Below are positions 1 to 5,864 of a stretch of DNA of 11,570 bases, in pieces (the first letter of the stretch is position 1; the number at the start of each line of letters is the position of its first letter). A program made the position numbers and the translations under genes. The stretch comes from Nitrospira sp. (lineage in GTDB: Bacteria > Nitrospirota > JACRHL01). The stretch spans positions 1-11,570 of the forward strand of contig JALWRU010000456.1 of NCBI GenBank assembly GCA_026994095.1. Reading direction: 5' to 3'. Under the pieces are notes generated by a model. It had not been told where the DNA came from. It made no database searches and saw nothing but the letters and a program-made list of their open reading frames with translations.

Positions 1-2
1 GT

Positions 3-449
3 GGTGGTGCCATGCACGCCGTCGGACACGCCTTGACGCGGCTGGTGTACGGCTTTGACGAAAACCATCTCTACCTGCGGCTCGACCCTGATCCAGAGGA
101 TGCGGCCGGGTTGTTCAGCGGGCAGGGCGGTACGGTGCTGGTGTCGTTTTTAGCCCCGGCGGTCTATCAGTTTCGGCTGTCTGGCGGGGTCGATTGCGAG
201 GTTGAGTTACAGCGCGCTGATGGTGACGATCAGTGGGTGGGGCGGCCGTTCTCCGGTCAGGCAGCCACCGGCGAGGTGATTGAGTTGGCCATTCCCTATA
301 TGGATCTGGGCTGGGTGGCCGGGGATGAAGTGCATCTGTTTGTGCGGGTATTCAAGGATGATCAGGCGGTGGAGCGGTGGCCCGCACAGGGATATTTGGC
401 GGTAACGGTACCGGATGCGGACTATCAGGCCCGACAGTGGGTCGTATAG
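3..449 (+). CDS. Glycoside hydrolase family 57 protein, C-terminal fragment (5' end outside window)
   Basis: The reading frame is open from the left edge (Gly-Gly-Ala-Met-His) to a TAG at 447-449, so only about the last 148 residues are present. The segment GGAMHA, followed after a short gap by VYGFDENHLYLRLDP, resembles the C-terminal beta-rich domain of COG1449-type GH57 enzymes. These are alpha-amylase or alpha-mannosidase-like proteins acting on alpha-glucans, and this domain follows their catalytic barrel. No catalytic residue lies in the visible part, so substrate and activity cannot be judged. The Met at 12 is internal to the domain and is not a likely start. The family call comes from recalled motif similarity only. 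No transcription terminator with a T-run follows; a short GC-rich inverted repeat lies at 450-460. Confidence 0.7.
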   Translation, partial: GGAMHAVGHALTRLVYGFDENHLYLRLDPDPEDAAGLFSGQGGTVLVSFLAPAVYQFRLSGGVDCEVELQRADGDDQWVGRPFSGQAATGEVIELAIPYMDLGWVAGDEVHLFVRVFKDDQAVERWPAQGYLAVTVPDADYQARQWVV

Positions 450-612
450 CCAGCGGCTGGTCTGTCGGCGGTGCCCAAGACCCTACCGGTTTGATTGCCA
501 GGCGATAGCGCGCTGCCGCCAAGGTAGGCTAAGCTATGCGCCGCGAAGGGCGCCTTGGGTGCGCAAAAAGGGAGGGTGGTCTGAGGGGTGGGCCATGGAA
601 GCCAGTGGGAAC

Positions 613-639
613 GGGAATGAACGGCATGGATGACGGGTT
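613..639 (+). promoter_or_regulatory. Candidate SigR-type ECF promoter, GGGAAT-N18-GTT
   Basis: GGGAAT at 613-618 is followed by exactly 18 bases and GTT at 637-639. This is the form of the promoter recognised by Streptomyces SigR-type sigma factors (GGGAAT-N18-GTT). It lies about 100 bases before the GTG of an ECF sigma gene whose anti-sigma has RsrA-like zinc-ligand spacing. The natural inference is autoregulation, with a leader of roughly 90 bases. A second G-rich hexamer, GGGAAC, sits directly upstream at 607-612. The motif is short and the region G-rich, so a chance match is possible. Confidence 0.5.
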
Positions 640-651
640 CTATACAGCAAG

Positions 652-675
652 GCAGGTAGGTGTCAGCGCACCTGC
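652..675 (+). promoter_or_regulatory. Competing inverted repeats in the predicted sigma-gene leader
   Basis: GCAGGT at 652-657 is complementary to ACCTGC at 670-675. AGGTG at 658-662 is complementary to CACCT at 669-673. The two pairings use the same right-hand bases and so exclude each other. The segment falls inside the predicted leader of the sigma gene. A regulatory role is only possible; no partner sequence covering the ribosome site is evident. Confidence 0.3.
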
Positions 676-738
676 GGGTCTGCCCCCGTATCCGGCACAA
701 CGGATGATCCGGGTGGCTCCTGCGAGGTTGAGGACTCC

Positions 739-1308
739 GTGAGTCTGGGGGATCGCGAAGAGGAATTTGACCAGGTTGCACTGGTTCATCTGGATGCCCT
801 GTACCGTACCGCTCACCGGCTCACCGGCTCACCGGAAGAGGCCCAGGATCTGGTTCAGGAGACCTACCTGCGCGCGTTTCGCTTCTTCCACCAGTTTAAG
901 GAAGGCACCAATTGCCGCGCATGGCTCTACAAGATTCTTCGAAATACCTTCGTCAACCGATACGAAAAGAAGAAACGCGACCTGGCATCGGTCGATCTGG
1001 AAGATGTGGCCCCGTTTGTGGGACAGGTGGACGAAGAGATTGGCTATTCTGCCGATACCTACGACGAAATGCTGGGCCGATTGCTGGACGACGACGTCAA
1101 GCAGGCGTTGATGGACCTGCCGGAACCGTACCGCATCGTGGTGATTCTGGCCGATCTGGAGTCCATGGCCTACAAGGAGATTGCTGAAGTTGTGGAGATT
1201 CCCATCGGTACCGTAATGAGTCGGCTGTTTCGAGGGCGCAAGGCCCTGCGTGCGCAGTTGGCTGAAGCGGCCAGCCGCTATGGTCTTCACCGGGAAATGG
1301 AGCAGTAG
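739..1308 (+). CDS. ECF (sigma-70 family, region 2 + region 4) RNA polymerase sigma factor, SigR/ECF12-like
   Basis: This 189-residue protein has the two-domain plan of ECF sigma factors, which direct RNA polymerase to stress promoters. Region 2 covers about residues 10-80 and includes ALYRTAHRLTG, the EAQDLVQETYLRAF core-binding helix, and FKEGTNCRAWLYKILRNTFVN. The last segment is typical of the SigR/SigH-like group. Region 4 covers about residues 123-175, with the helix-turn-helix in YKEIAEVVEIPIGTVMSRLFRGR. The GTG start at 739 has GAGG five bases upstream, and the stop lies eight bases before the anti-sigma gene. It is probably held inactive by that anti-sigma factor and transcribed from the GGGAAT-N18-GTT site upstream. 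Codons 25-32 are built from three tandem copies of an octamer. The ECF assignment is firm; the SigR-like subgroup and redox role are inferred. Confidence 0.93.
   Translation: MSLGDREEEFDQVALVHLDALYRTAHRLTGSPEEAQDLVQETYLRAFRFFHQFKEGTNCRAWLYKILRNTFVNRYEKKKRDLASVDLEDVAPFVGQVDEEIGYSADTYDEMLGRLLDDDVKQALMDLPEPYRIVVILADLESMAYKEIAEVVEIPIGTVMSRLFRGRKALRAQLAEAASRYGLHREMEQ
811..834 (+). repeat. Three perfect tandem copies of an 8-bp unit inside the sigma gene
   Basis: GCTCACCG occurs at 811-818, 819-826 and 827-834 without mismatch. The unit is not a multiple of three, so gain or loss of one copy would shift the frame about 25 codons into the sigma factor. The encoded AHRLTGSPEE is close to the normal ECF sequence at this place, so the repeat may simply reflect codon choice. 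Confidence 0.85.
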
Positions 1309-1316
1309 CGCACGCC

Positions 1317-2219
1317 GTGGCCCATTTGCATTGTCAGGAAGCCGAACTCCTCATCACCGCGTTAGTGGATGGTGAACTGGACCTGTCGGAGATGGAGCGC
1401 ATCCAGGGCCATCTGGAGATGTGCGAGGACTGTGCCGCCCGCAGGGACATGGAAACCCGGCTCAAATCGTTTTTGAAAGAGCGTATCTTTTGCGGCGGCC
1501 CGCCAGACGGACTCAGGGAGCGGATTCGCGCCACCCTGACTCGTATGGATGAGGCCGACCCCTGTGAACCCAACCCGCTGGATGACCCGGCCCGTATGCA
1601 AGGGGTGCCCCCTGAAGCTGCGCCAACGTCCGTACCTGTCGATACTGCACCCGCTGCGCCCGCCACAGCGGCCCCCAAACGGTGGGTAGGGCCGCTGGTG
1701 TTTGTGGTGGTATTGCTGGCCACCATGTTTGGCATGATGCTGATGATGGAGGGTGGTAGTGGTGGCAGTATGCCCGCAGGGCACTCGCCGCTTACCAGTG
1801 AGTTGGTAGCCCTGCACCGGGCGGCGGTGGGGGGGGGCATCTTGCAGATGCGCTCCACCGACCCTGCTGCGATCAGCGCATGGCTGGGGCAACAGACCGG
1901 ACAGTCCGGATCATTGCCCGACCTGTCAGGTCAGGGGCTGGTGCCCGCTGGCGCACGGGTGGTGCAGATGGAGGGCGAGGCCTGTGGCATGGTGCTCTAC
2001 CGGGATGAATCCCCCATCGGACAGCCGGTGGTGTTGCTGAAAATCCCGCCCACTGTACAACTCGCTGACGATCACAAGGATACGGGTGCGACCACCACCG
2101 AACGGGTGTTGGGGGTCGGCATCTCCTATCTGCACAGAGACGACATGATGTGGGTAGCCACCTCCGAGCGCGATCTGCCCGCAATGACCCGGTTGGCCAA
2201 GGTGCTGGACGGCAGCTAA
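1317..2219 (+). CDS. Transmembrane anti-sigma factor with RsrA-like zinc-binding (ZAS / zf-HC2) domain
   Basis: This 300-residue protein has three parts. The cytoplasmic N-terminus has the ZAS signature His32-x3-Cys36-x2-Cys39 with a further Cys6 ahead of it. The Cys-x25-His-x3-Cys-x2-Cys spacing equals that of RsrA, where thiol oxidation releases zinc and frees the sigma factor. Extra cysteines are at 59 and 83. A Pro/Ala-rich linker (about 98-120) leads to one membrane helix at about 124-144. The outer domain (about 160-300: ALHRAAV, AISAWL, PDLSGQGLVPAGARV, GMVLYRD) resembles the periplasmic part of other membrane anti-sigma factors. It starts with GTG eight bases after the sigma stop, so the two should be co-expressed. 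A run of nine G lies in codons 171-174. Anti-sigma identity is strong; redox sensing is inferred from ligand spacing. Confidence 0.88.
   Translation: MAHLHCQEAELLITALVDGELDLSEMERIQGHLEMCEDCAARRDMETRLKSFLKERIFCGGPPDGLRERIRATLTRMDEADPCEPNPLDDPARMQGVPPEAAPTSVPVDTAPAAPATAAPKRWVGPLVFVVVLLATMFGMMLMMEGGSGGSMPAGHSPLTSELVALHRAAVGGGILQMRSTDPAAISAWLGQQTGQSGSLPDLSGQGLVPAGARVVQMEGEACGMVLYRDESPIGQPVVLLKIPPTVQLADDHKDTGATTTERVLGVGISYLHRDDMMWVATSERDLPAMTRLAKVLDGS
1829..1837 (+). repeat. Run of nine G inside the anti-sigma gene
   Basis: An uninterrupted G9 tract encodes part of AAVGGGIL at residues 169-176, just after the membrane helix. Homopolymers of this length are prone to slippage. A one-base change would remove the outer domain but leave the zinc domain and membrane helix. 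Confidence 0.8.
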
Positions 2220-2233
2220 TCGCCCAGTACCCG

Positions 2234-2250
2234 ATCTGTGTCTGACAGAT
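2234..2250. promoter_or_regulatory. Perfect dyad ATCTGT-N5-ACAGAT overlapping the -35 of the yciO-like promoter
   Basis: ATCTGT at 2234-2239 and ACAGAT at 2245-2250 are exact inverted copies separated by five bases. The right arm overlaps the -35 hexamer at 2242-2247. This is a plausible operator for a dimeric regulator, though no regulator gene is visible nearby. Outer TACCC at 2228-2232 and GGGTA at 2262-2266 are also complementary. Confidence 0.4.
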
Positions 2251-2270
2251 GCCCACTGATTGGGTAGAAT
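2242..2270 (+). promoter_or_regulatory. Sigma-70-like promoter, CTGACA-N17-TAGAAT
   Basis: CTGACA at 2242-2247 matches five of six consensus -35 bases. A 17-base spacer leads to TAGAAT at 2265-2270, which matches five of six -10 bases. Transcription would start near 2277. It would serve the yciO-like gene and, through overlap, the carboxypeptidase gene. Its position argues against translation starting at the TTG at 2260 or the ATG at 2269. Confidence 0.6.
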
Positions 2271-2322
2271 GCAGTACACCGGTCTTGGCAATATGTCGAT
2301 CGGCAGAGATTGCCACATTATC

Positions 2323-2946
2323 TTGACGCGCATTGTAACCATCCATCCCGCTACGCCACAGCCCCGTGCGTTGCAACAGGTCGCTCAGGTGATTGAGCGC
2401 GGCGGTGTGGTGGCCTATCCCACCGATACCACCTACGGCATCGGTTGCGATATCCGCAACCCCAAGGCCATCGAGCGGATCTACCGGCTGAAGAATAAAA
2501 ACAAAAAAGACACCCTGTCGTTTGTCTGTGCCGACCTGAGCCATCTGGCCGACTACGCGGTGGTATCCAACACCGGTTTTCGACTGATGAAGCGGCTGTT
2601 ACCTGGCCCCTATACGTTTGTATTAAAGGCCACTAAACTGCCACCACGGGTGTTGCAGACCCGCCAGAAAACGGTGGGTATCCGGGTGCCGGACCATGCG
2701 GTGCCACGGGCGTTGGTCGATCTGTTGGGCCACCCGATAGTGAGCACTACCGCCAATATTTCTGGCGAGATGGCTATCGCCGATCCCCATGAGATCGCCG
2801 AGCGGCTGGGCCACGATCTGGATCTGGTGATTGATGTGGGACCGATTGTCGGCGAGCTCTCCACGGTGGTTGAAATCGCCGATGACGGGGTCACCATTTT
2901 ACGTGAAGGCAAAGGAGTGCAGGCGTTTTCAGATGACTTACGGTAA
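2323..2946 (+). CDS. yciO: YciO-like protein of the Sua5/YciO/YrdC (TsaC) family
   Basis: Family members TsaC and Sua5 make threonylcarbamoyl-AMP for the t6A modification of tRNA. The YciO branch shares the fold, but its role in cells is less settled. Visible motifs are GGVVAYPTDTTYGIGCD (residues 27-43 from the TTG), IYRLKNKNKKDTLSFVC, FRLMKRLLPGPYTFVLKAT, KTVGIRVPDH and IVSTTANISG. The LKNKNKKDTLSF and RLMK...PGPYTFVLK segments favour YciO over TsaC. TTG at 2323 gives 207 residues and places the family's IHP-x2-P-Q motif about five residues in, as in E. coli YciO (about 206). It has no strong ribosome site; ATG at 2293 (217 residues) is the alternative. Starts at 2260 or 2269 lie in the promoter. 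The 3' end overlaps the next gene by 14 bases. Confidence 0.88.
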   Translation: MTRIVTIHPATPQPRALQQVAQVIERGGVVAYPTDTTYGIGCDIRNPKAIERIYRLKNKNKKDTLSFVCADLSHLADYAVVSNTGFRLMKRLLPGPYTFVLKATKLPPRVLQTRQKTVGIRVPDHAVPRALVDLLGHPIVSTTANISGEMAIADPHEIAERLGHDLDLVIDVGPIVGELSTVVEIADDGVTILREGKGVQAFSDDLR

Positions 2947-4084
2947 AGCATATCTGGCCGCTGCCCTGTGGCTGGCCCTGTGTAGCCTGACCACCGCCCA
3001 ACTGGCGTGGGCTGAGACCATGACCGCCCGCACGGTGGTGGTGATGGAGGCCCATTCAGGTCAGGTGGTCGAGAACCTGCACGGTGAGGAGCCGGTGGGC
3101 CCTGCCAGTCTGGCCAAAATGATGACCCTGTACCTGATCTTTACTGCGGTCAAGGACGGGCAGGCGAGTTGGGACGACAAGGTGTTGATCAGCAAGCGGG
3201 CCTGGAAGATGGGCGGCTCCAAGATGTTTATCAAGGCCGGGGACCGGATTACGCTCGATCGGCTGGCCCACGGCATCGGCATTGTGTCGGGCAACGACGC
3301 CTGTATTGCGGTGGCCGAGTATTTGAGCGGTAGCGAAGACGGCTTTGTGCAGTGGATGAACGAGATGGCTGGCAAGTTGGGGCTGGAGCGCACACATTTT
3401 GGCAGCGCCACCGGCCTGCCCGCTCCCAGGCAGATCACCGACGGGCACGACATGGTAGTGCTGGCACGGGCATTGTTGGCCGACTTCCCGCAGGTGCTGG
3501 AGATCCTCTCCACCCGTAGCTTTACCAACGAAGGCATCACCCAGAGAAACCGCAACGGCCTGTTGTGGATGGACATTGGCGTGGACGGTATGAAGACCGG
3601 CCATACCGAGGCCTCCGGGTATCATCTGGTGGCTACTGCCCAAAAAGGCAATCAGCGGTTTATTGCCGGAGTGATGGGGGCCGGTTCTGCCAAGGCGCGA
3701 GAGGCCATTGCCCAGCGTTATTTGATGACTGCGTTTCGCAAGTATGAGACCGTATCTCCGGTAGTTACCACCGAGTCGCCTGGTGAGGCGCGGGTGTGGA
3801 AGGGGGCGGTCGAGCAGGTGGCGGTCTATCCGGCTGAGGAGGTTTTCCTGACGGTCCCTCGCGGCCAGAAGGAGGACATTACCGTGACCCTGCAACTGGC
3901 GGAGTTGGTGGCCCCGGTCACCGTGGGGCAGACGGCGGGCAGTTTACAGGTCTATCTGGCAGGCAAGCAGGTACGACAGGTGGCGTTGCTGACCGGGGCC
4001 GAGGTTGCCGAGGGCACCCTGTGGCAGCGATTATGGGATAGCGTCGTGATGTCGGGCCGGGATCTGATGGATTCGATGTTCTAG
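2933..4084 (+). CDS. dacA: D-alanyl-D-alanine carboxypeptidase, PBP5/6 type (peptidase family S11)
   Basis: This 383-residue enzyme trims the terminal D-Ala from peptidoglycan pentapeptides in the periplasm. Residues 1-27 are a signal peptide ending AQLAWA before ETMTARTVVVME. The serine-enzyme triad is complete: Ser59-Leu-Ala-Lys62, Ser119-Gly-Asn121 and Lys221-Thr-Gly223. A PBP5 C-terminal beta domain follows at about residues 270-360. The end, RLWDSVVMSGRDLMDSMF, fits the amphipathic membrane anchor of this class. ATG at 2933 is chosen because it opens the signal peptide. The frame continues upstream to 2831, but that part lies wholly inside the yciO-like gene. AAAGGAG at 2911-2917 is a rather distant ribosome site, so coupling to the preceding gene through the 14-base overlap is likely. 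The symbol dacA stands for the PBP5/6 group; dacC is equally possible. Confidence 0.92.
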   Translation: MTYGKAYLAAALWLALCSLTTAQLAWAETMTARTVVVMEAHSGQVVENLHGEEPVGPASLAKMMTLYLIFTAVKDGQASWDDKVLISKRAWKMGGSKMFIKAGDRITLDRLAHGIGIVSGNDACIAVAEYLSGSEDGFVQWMNEMAGKLGLERTHFGSATGLPAPRQITDGHDMVVLARALLADFPQVLEILSTRSFTNEGITQRNRNGLLWMDIGVDGMKTGHTEASGYHLVATAQKGNQRFIAGVMGAGSAKAREAIAQRYLMTAFRKYETVSPVVTTESPGEARVWKGAVEQVAVYPAEEVFLTVPRGQKEDITVTLQLAELVAPVTVGQTAGSLQVYLAGKQVRQVALLTGAEVAEGTLWQRLWDSVVMSGRDLMDSMF

Positions 4085-4143
4085 GGTCGGGCGGGGGTCG
4101 ATGGCGCTTTTCAGGATGTGAACGACAAGGACGAGGTATCGGT

Positions 4144-5334
4144 ATGGAAACCCGGTTTGTACAGGACGGTGACGTGGTGATTGTGGCCGCTGCGCGCACC
4201 CCCATGGGCAGTTTTCAAGGGGAGTTGCGCCGTTTAAATGCGCCCCGGCTGGGTTCTATTGCAATCGCTTCGGTGCTAAGTCGCACCGGCCTTGCCCCGG
4301 CGCTGGTGGATGAGGTCTACATGGGCCACGTGCTGTCTGCCGGCTGCCGACAGGCACCGGCCCGACAGGCCGCCCACCGGGCGGGTCTGCCCGATCATGT
4401 GGGGGCCACCGCCATCAACAAGGTGTGCGGTTCAGGCATGAAGTCGGTGATGCTGGCGGCCATGACCGTGGCGGCAGACCCGGACCAGATTCTGATCGCC
4501 GGAGGCATGGAGTCCATGTCCCGCGCCCCCCATCTGTTGCCTGAAATGCGGGCGGGCCTGCGGTTGGGTGCGGGCTCGGTGGTCGATTCACTGGTCTATG
4601 ACGGGCTGACCGATGCCTACAACGAGTCCCACATGGGCACCTGCGCCGAACGCACTGCCGACAGGTATGAATTTACCCGTGAGCAGATGGACGACTTTGC
4701 CCGAAGTAGTTATGAGCGGGCAATATCGGCCCAGGACAAGGGGTTTTTTAGCGACGAAATAATCCCGGTGTCGGTGGGTAATTCGTCGTTGATACAGGAC
4801 GAAGAGCCGCTCCGGTACCAGCCCGAGAAGATGGCGCGGCTGGCCCCGGCCTTTACCCGTGACGGACGGGTGACCGCCGCCAACAGTTCATCTATCAACG
4901 ATGGCGCGGCGGCCATGATGGTCATGTCCGGTCGGTCCGCCACCGCTCACAGCCTGGAGCCGATGGCGCGGGTGGTGGCCAGCGCCAGTGCCGCCCATGC
5001 GCCGGAGTGGTTTACAACGGTGACGCCAGTGGTGATCGACAAACTGGTGAAACAGGCCTCCCTGTCGCTGTCGGATATCGACCTGTTCGAGATCAACGAA
5101 GCCTTTGCGGTGGTACCGATGGTGGCCAACCGGGAGTTGAGTATCGATCTGGACCGGGTCAACATCCACGGCGGTGCGGTGGCATTGGGCCATCCGATTG
5201 GTGCCAGCGGCGCTCGCATTGTGGTAACCCTGCTGCATGCCCTGCAACGTACCGGTGGCCGTTACGGGATCGCCAGTATCTGCATCGGTGGTGGCGAGGC
5301 GGTGGCGATCCTGGTAGAAAACCTGTCGCGCTAG
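4144..5334 (+). CDS. atoB: Acetyl-CoA C-acetyltransferase (thiolase)
   Basis: This 396-residue enzyme condenses two acetyl-CoA to acetoacetyl-CoA, or cleaves the reverse way, in the cytoplasm. The acyl-accepting Cys95 lies in NKVCGSGMK. GGMESMSRAPHLLP follows at about 160-173, then NEAFAVVP, the catalytic His350 in GHPIGASGAR, and the second catalytic Cys380 in CIGGGEAVA. Length and all three active-site blocks fit biosynthetic-type thiolases. AAGGACGAGG at 4127-4136 is a good ribosome site seven bases before the ATG. It is 59 bases after dacA with no terminator between, so read-through is possible. No polyhydroxybutyrate, mevalonate or fatty-acid genes are adjacent, so the pathway is unknown. 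The symbol marks enzyme type, not proven orthology. Confidence 0.92.
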   Translation: METRFVQDGDVVIVAAARTPMGSFQGELRRLNAPRLGSIAIASVLSRTGLAPALVDEVYMGHVLSAGCRQAPARQAAHRAGLPDHVGATAINKVCGSGMKSVMLAAMTVAADPDQILIAGGMESMSRAPHLLPEMRAGLRLGAGSVVDSLVYDGLTDAYNESHMGTCAERTADRYEFTREQMDDFARSSYERAISAQDKGFFSDEIIPVSVGNSSLIQDEEPLRYQPEKMARLAPAFTRDGRVTAANSSSINDGAAAMMVMSGRSATAHSLEPMARVVASASAAHAPEWFTTVTPVVIDKLVKQASLSLSDIDLFEINEAFAVVPMVANRELSIDLDRVNIHGGAVALGHPIGASGARIVVTLLHALQRTGGRYGIASICIGGGEAVAILVENLSR

Positions 5335-5346
5335 CCCGCAGGGCTA
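5332..5346 (+). repeat. Perfect 6-bp inverted repeat at the thiolase stop codon
   Basis: TAGCCC at 5332-5337 and GGGCTA at 5341-5346 are exact inverted copies around GCA, with the stop codon inside the left arm. No T-run follows, so a normal intrinsic terminator is not supported. It lies just upstream of the promoter for the next gene. Confidence 0.45.
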
Positions 5347-5362
5347 AGGCGGACGGCGATTG

Positions 5363-5371
5363 TGGTATAGT
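5363..5371 (+). promoter_or_regulatory. Extended -10 promoter, TGG-TATAGT
   Basis: TATAGT at 5366-5371 matches five of six -10 bases and is preceded by TG plus one base at 5363-5365, the extended -10 form. No good -35 hexamer is seen at 16-18 bases, which extended -10 promoters can tolerate. Transcription from about 5378 would leave a leader of about 58 bases before the TTG start at 5437. Confidence 0.45.
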
Positions 5372-5394
5372 TCGGACGATTTATTGTGCCTGTT

Positions 5395-5413
5395 GCGACC
5401 TGCGGCAGGTTGC
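5395..5413 (+). promoter_or_regulatory. Leader hairpin before the MTH1187-family gene
   Basis: GCGACCTG at 5395-5402 pairs with CAGGTTGC at 5406-5413 around a CGG loop, giving eight pairs including one G-U in RNA. GTT at 5392-5394 can also pair with AAC at 5416-5418 across a two-base bulge. The stem ends before GTGAGG at 5425-5430. It does not resemble the thiamine pyrophosphate riboswitch. Confidence 0.45.
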
Positions 5414-5436
5414 CCAACCGGGATGTGAGGATTGAT

Positions 5437-5745
5437 TTGGTACTGGTGGAGTTTTCCATGACCCCGCTTGGCAAGGGCGAGAGTGTCAGCGAATATGTGG
5501 CGCGCTCCCTGGACATTATCGATCAAAGCGGACTGGCCTACCGGCTGACCCCTATGGGTACGGTGCTGGAGGGGGAGTGGGATCAGGTATTTGATGTGAT
5601 CCGCGCCTGTGCCGACCGTATGAAACAGGACTGTCCGCGCATCACTACGTCAATCAAAGTGGACTATCGTGAAGGCGCCAGTGGCCGCTTGACCTCCAAG
5701 ATGGCGGCGGTAGAGCGGCGACTTGGGCGCAGTCTGCAAAGCTAG
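5437..5745 (+). CDS. MTH1187/YkoF-type thiamine-binding family protein (DUF77, COG0011)
   Basis: This 102-residue protein belongs to the small family named after MTH1187 (UPF0045). Its members form ferredoxin-like folds that assemble into oligomers, and relatives bind thiamine-like ligands. Recognisable parts are VLVEFSMTPLGKGESVSEYVA, LDIIDQSGLAYRLTPMGTVLEG, EWDQVFDVIRAC and RITTSIKVDYREG. The TTG at 5437 is chosen because family members begin at VLVEFSM and GTGAGG (5425-5430) lies six bases upstream. Earlier in-frame codons reach back to 5386 but lie in the leader hairpin. It appears to have its own extended -10 promoter. No thiamine synthesis or transport genes are adjacent, so the true ligand is open. 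Confidence 0.85.
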   Translation: MVLVEFSMTPLGKGESVSEYVARSLDIIDQSGLAYRLTPMGTVLEGEWDQVFDVIRACADRMKQDCPRITTSIKVDYREGASGRLTSKMAAVERRLGRSLQS

Positions 5746-5755
5746 TTTTTTTGGG

Positions 5756-5777
5756 GGGGAAGCCCGGTGGCTGCCCC
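5756..5777 (+). terminator. GC-rich hairpin after the MTH1187-family gene (weak terminator candidate)
   Basis: GGGG at 5756-5759 pairs with CCCC at 5774-5777, then AGCC at 5761-5764 with GGCT at 5769-5772, around a CGGT loop with one A-G mismatch. The stop codon is followed directly by seven T and seven G (5746-5759), but the T-run comes before the hairpin. The downstream side, GTTGTTCACTT, is only moderately T-rich. Confidence 0.3.
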
Positions 5778-5802
5778 GTTGTTCACTTCGCCATTGTTTC
5801 AT

Positions 5803-5830
5803 TTGTCAAATCAACACATTGTTGAATCAT
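5803..5830 (+). promoter_or_regulatory. Candidate promoter for the cupin operon, TTGTCA-N16-AATCAT
   Basis: TTGTCA at 5803-5808 matches five of six -35 bases, and AATCAT at 5825-5830 matches four of six -10 bases with a 16-base spacer. The stretch is the most AT-rich part of the window and sits 35 bases before the cupin ATG. It probably drives the cupin, PCP_red, zinc-ribbon and tldE genes. Confidence 0.4.
5811..5825. promoter_or_regulatory. Perfect dyad TCAACA-CAT-TGTTGA, operator candidate
   Basis: TCAACA at 5811-5816 and TGTTGA at 5820-5825 are exact inverted copies around CAT. The dyad fills most of the spacer between the proposed -35 and -10 elements, a common place for repressor sites. 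No regulator gene is next to it. Confidence 0.45.
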
Positions 5831-5864
5831 TACCCACTCACTAGGTAAGGGAACGTAACTACCG

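Larger units (their letters stand above)
450..738. other. Intergenic region between GH57 and the ECF sigma gene
   Basis: This stretch holds no convincing gene. A 68-codon frame beginning at 536 has no family resemblance and looks like chance. Visible elements are a short CCAGC/GGCTGG inverted repeat just after the GH57 stop (450-460), a GC-rich 5-bp stem at 538-553 with no T-run, an ECF-type promoter match at 613-639, and a leader with competing inverted repeats at 652-675 and a 5-bp repeat at 690-705. The sigma gene's ribosome site GAGG is at 730-733, five bases before the GTG start. Confidence 0.6.

Noticed and set aside
450..460. CCAGC-G-GCTGG repeat after GH57 as terminator
   Set aside because: The stem is at most four or five pairs with almost no loop, and no T-run follows.
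536..742. 68-codon + strand frame between the GH57 and sigma genes
   Set aside because: It has no recognisable family, its composition is unlike a protein, and it overlaps the promoter, leader and start of the sigma gene.
2831..2932. N-terminal extension of the carboxypeptidase
   Set aside because: The extension lies wholly inside the yciO-like gene and would bury the signal peptide starting at 2933.
3056..3895. Long open frame of 279 codons on the - strand across the carboxypeptidase gene
   Set aside because: The + strand gene has all catalytic motifs. The antisense product is His/Gln/Leu-rich with no domain, as expected for a shadow in GC-rich DNA.
4888..5247. Antisense frames across the thiolase C-terminus
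   Set aside because: The + strand thiolase active-site blocks explain this stretch; the antisense products show no family resemblance.
5378..5436. Possible TPP riboswitch before the thiamine-binding-type gene
   Set aside because: The leader is too short and lacks the CTGAGA-type core of the TPP aptamer.
5746..5759. T7G7 run after the MTH1187-family gene read as terminator T-tract or slippery site
   Set aside because: The T-run precedes the hairpin in the direction of transcription and lies outside any coding frame.
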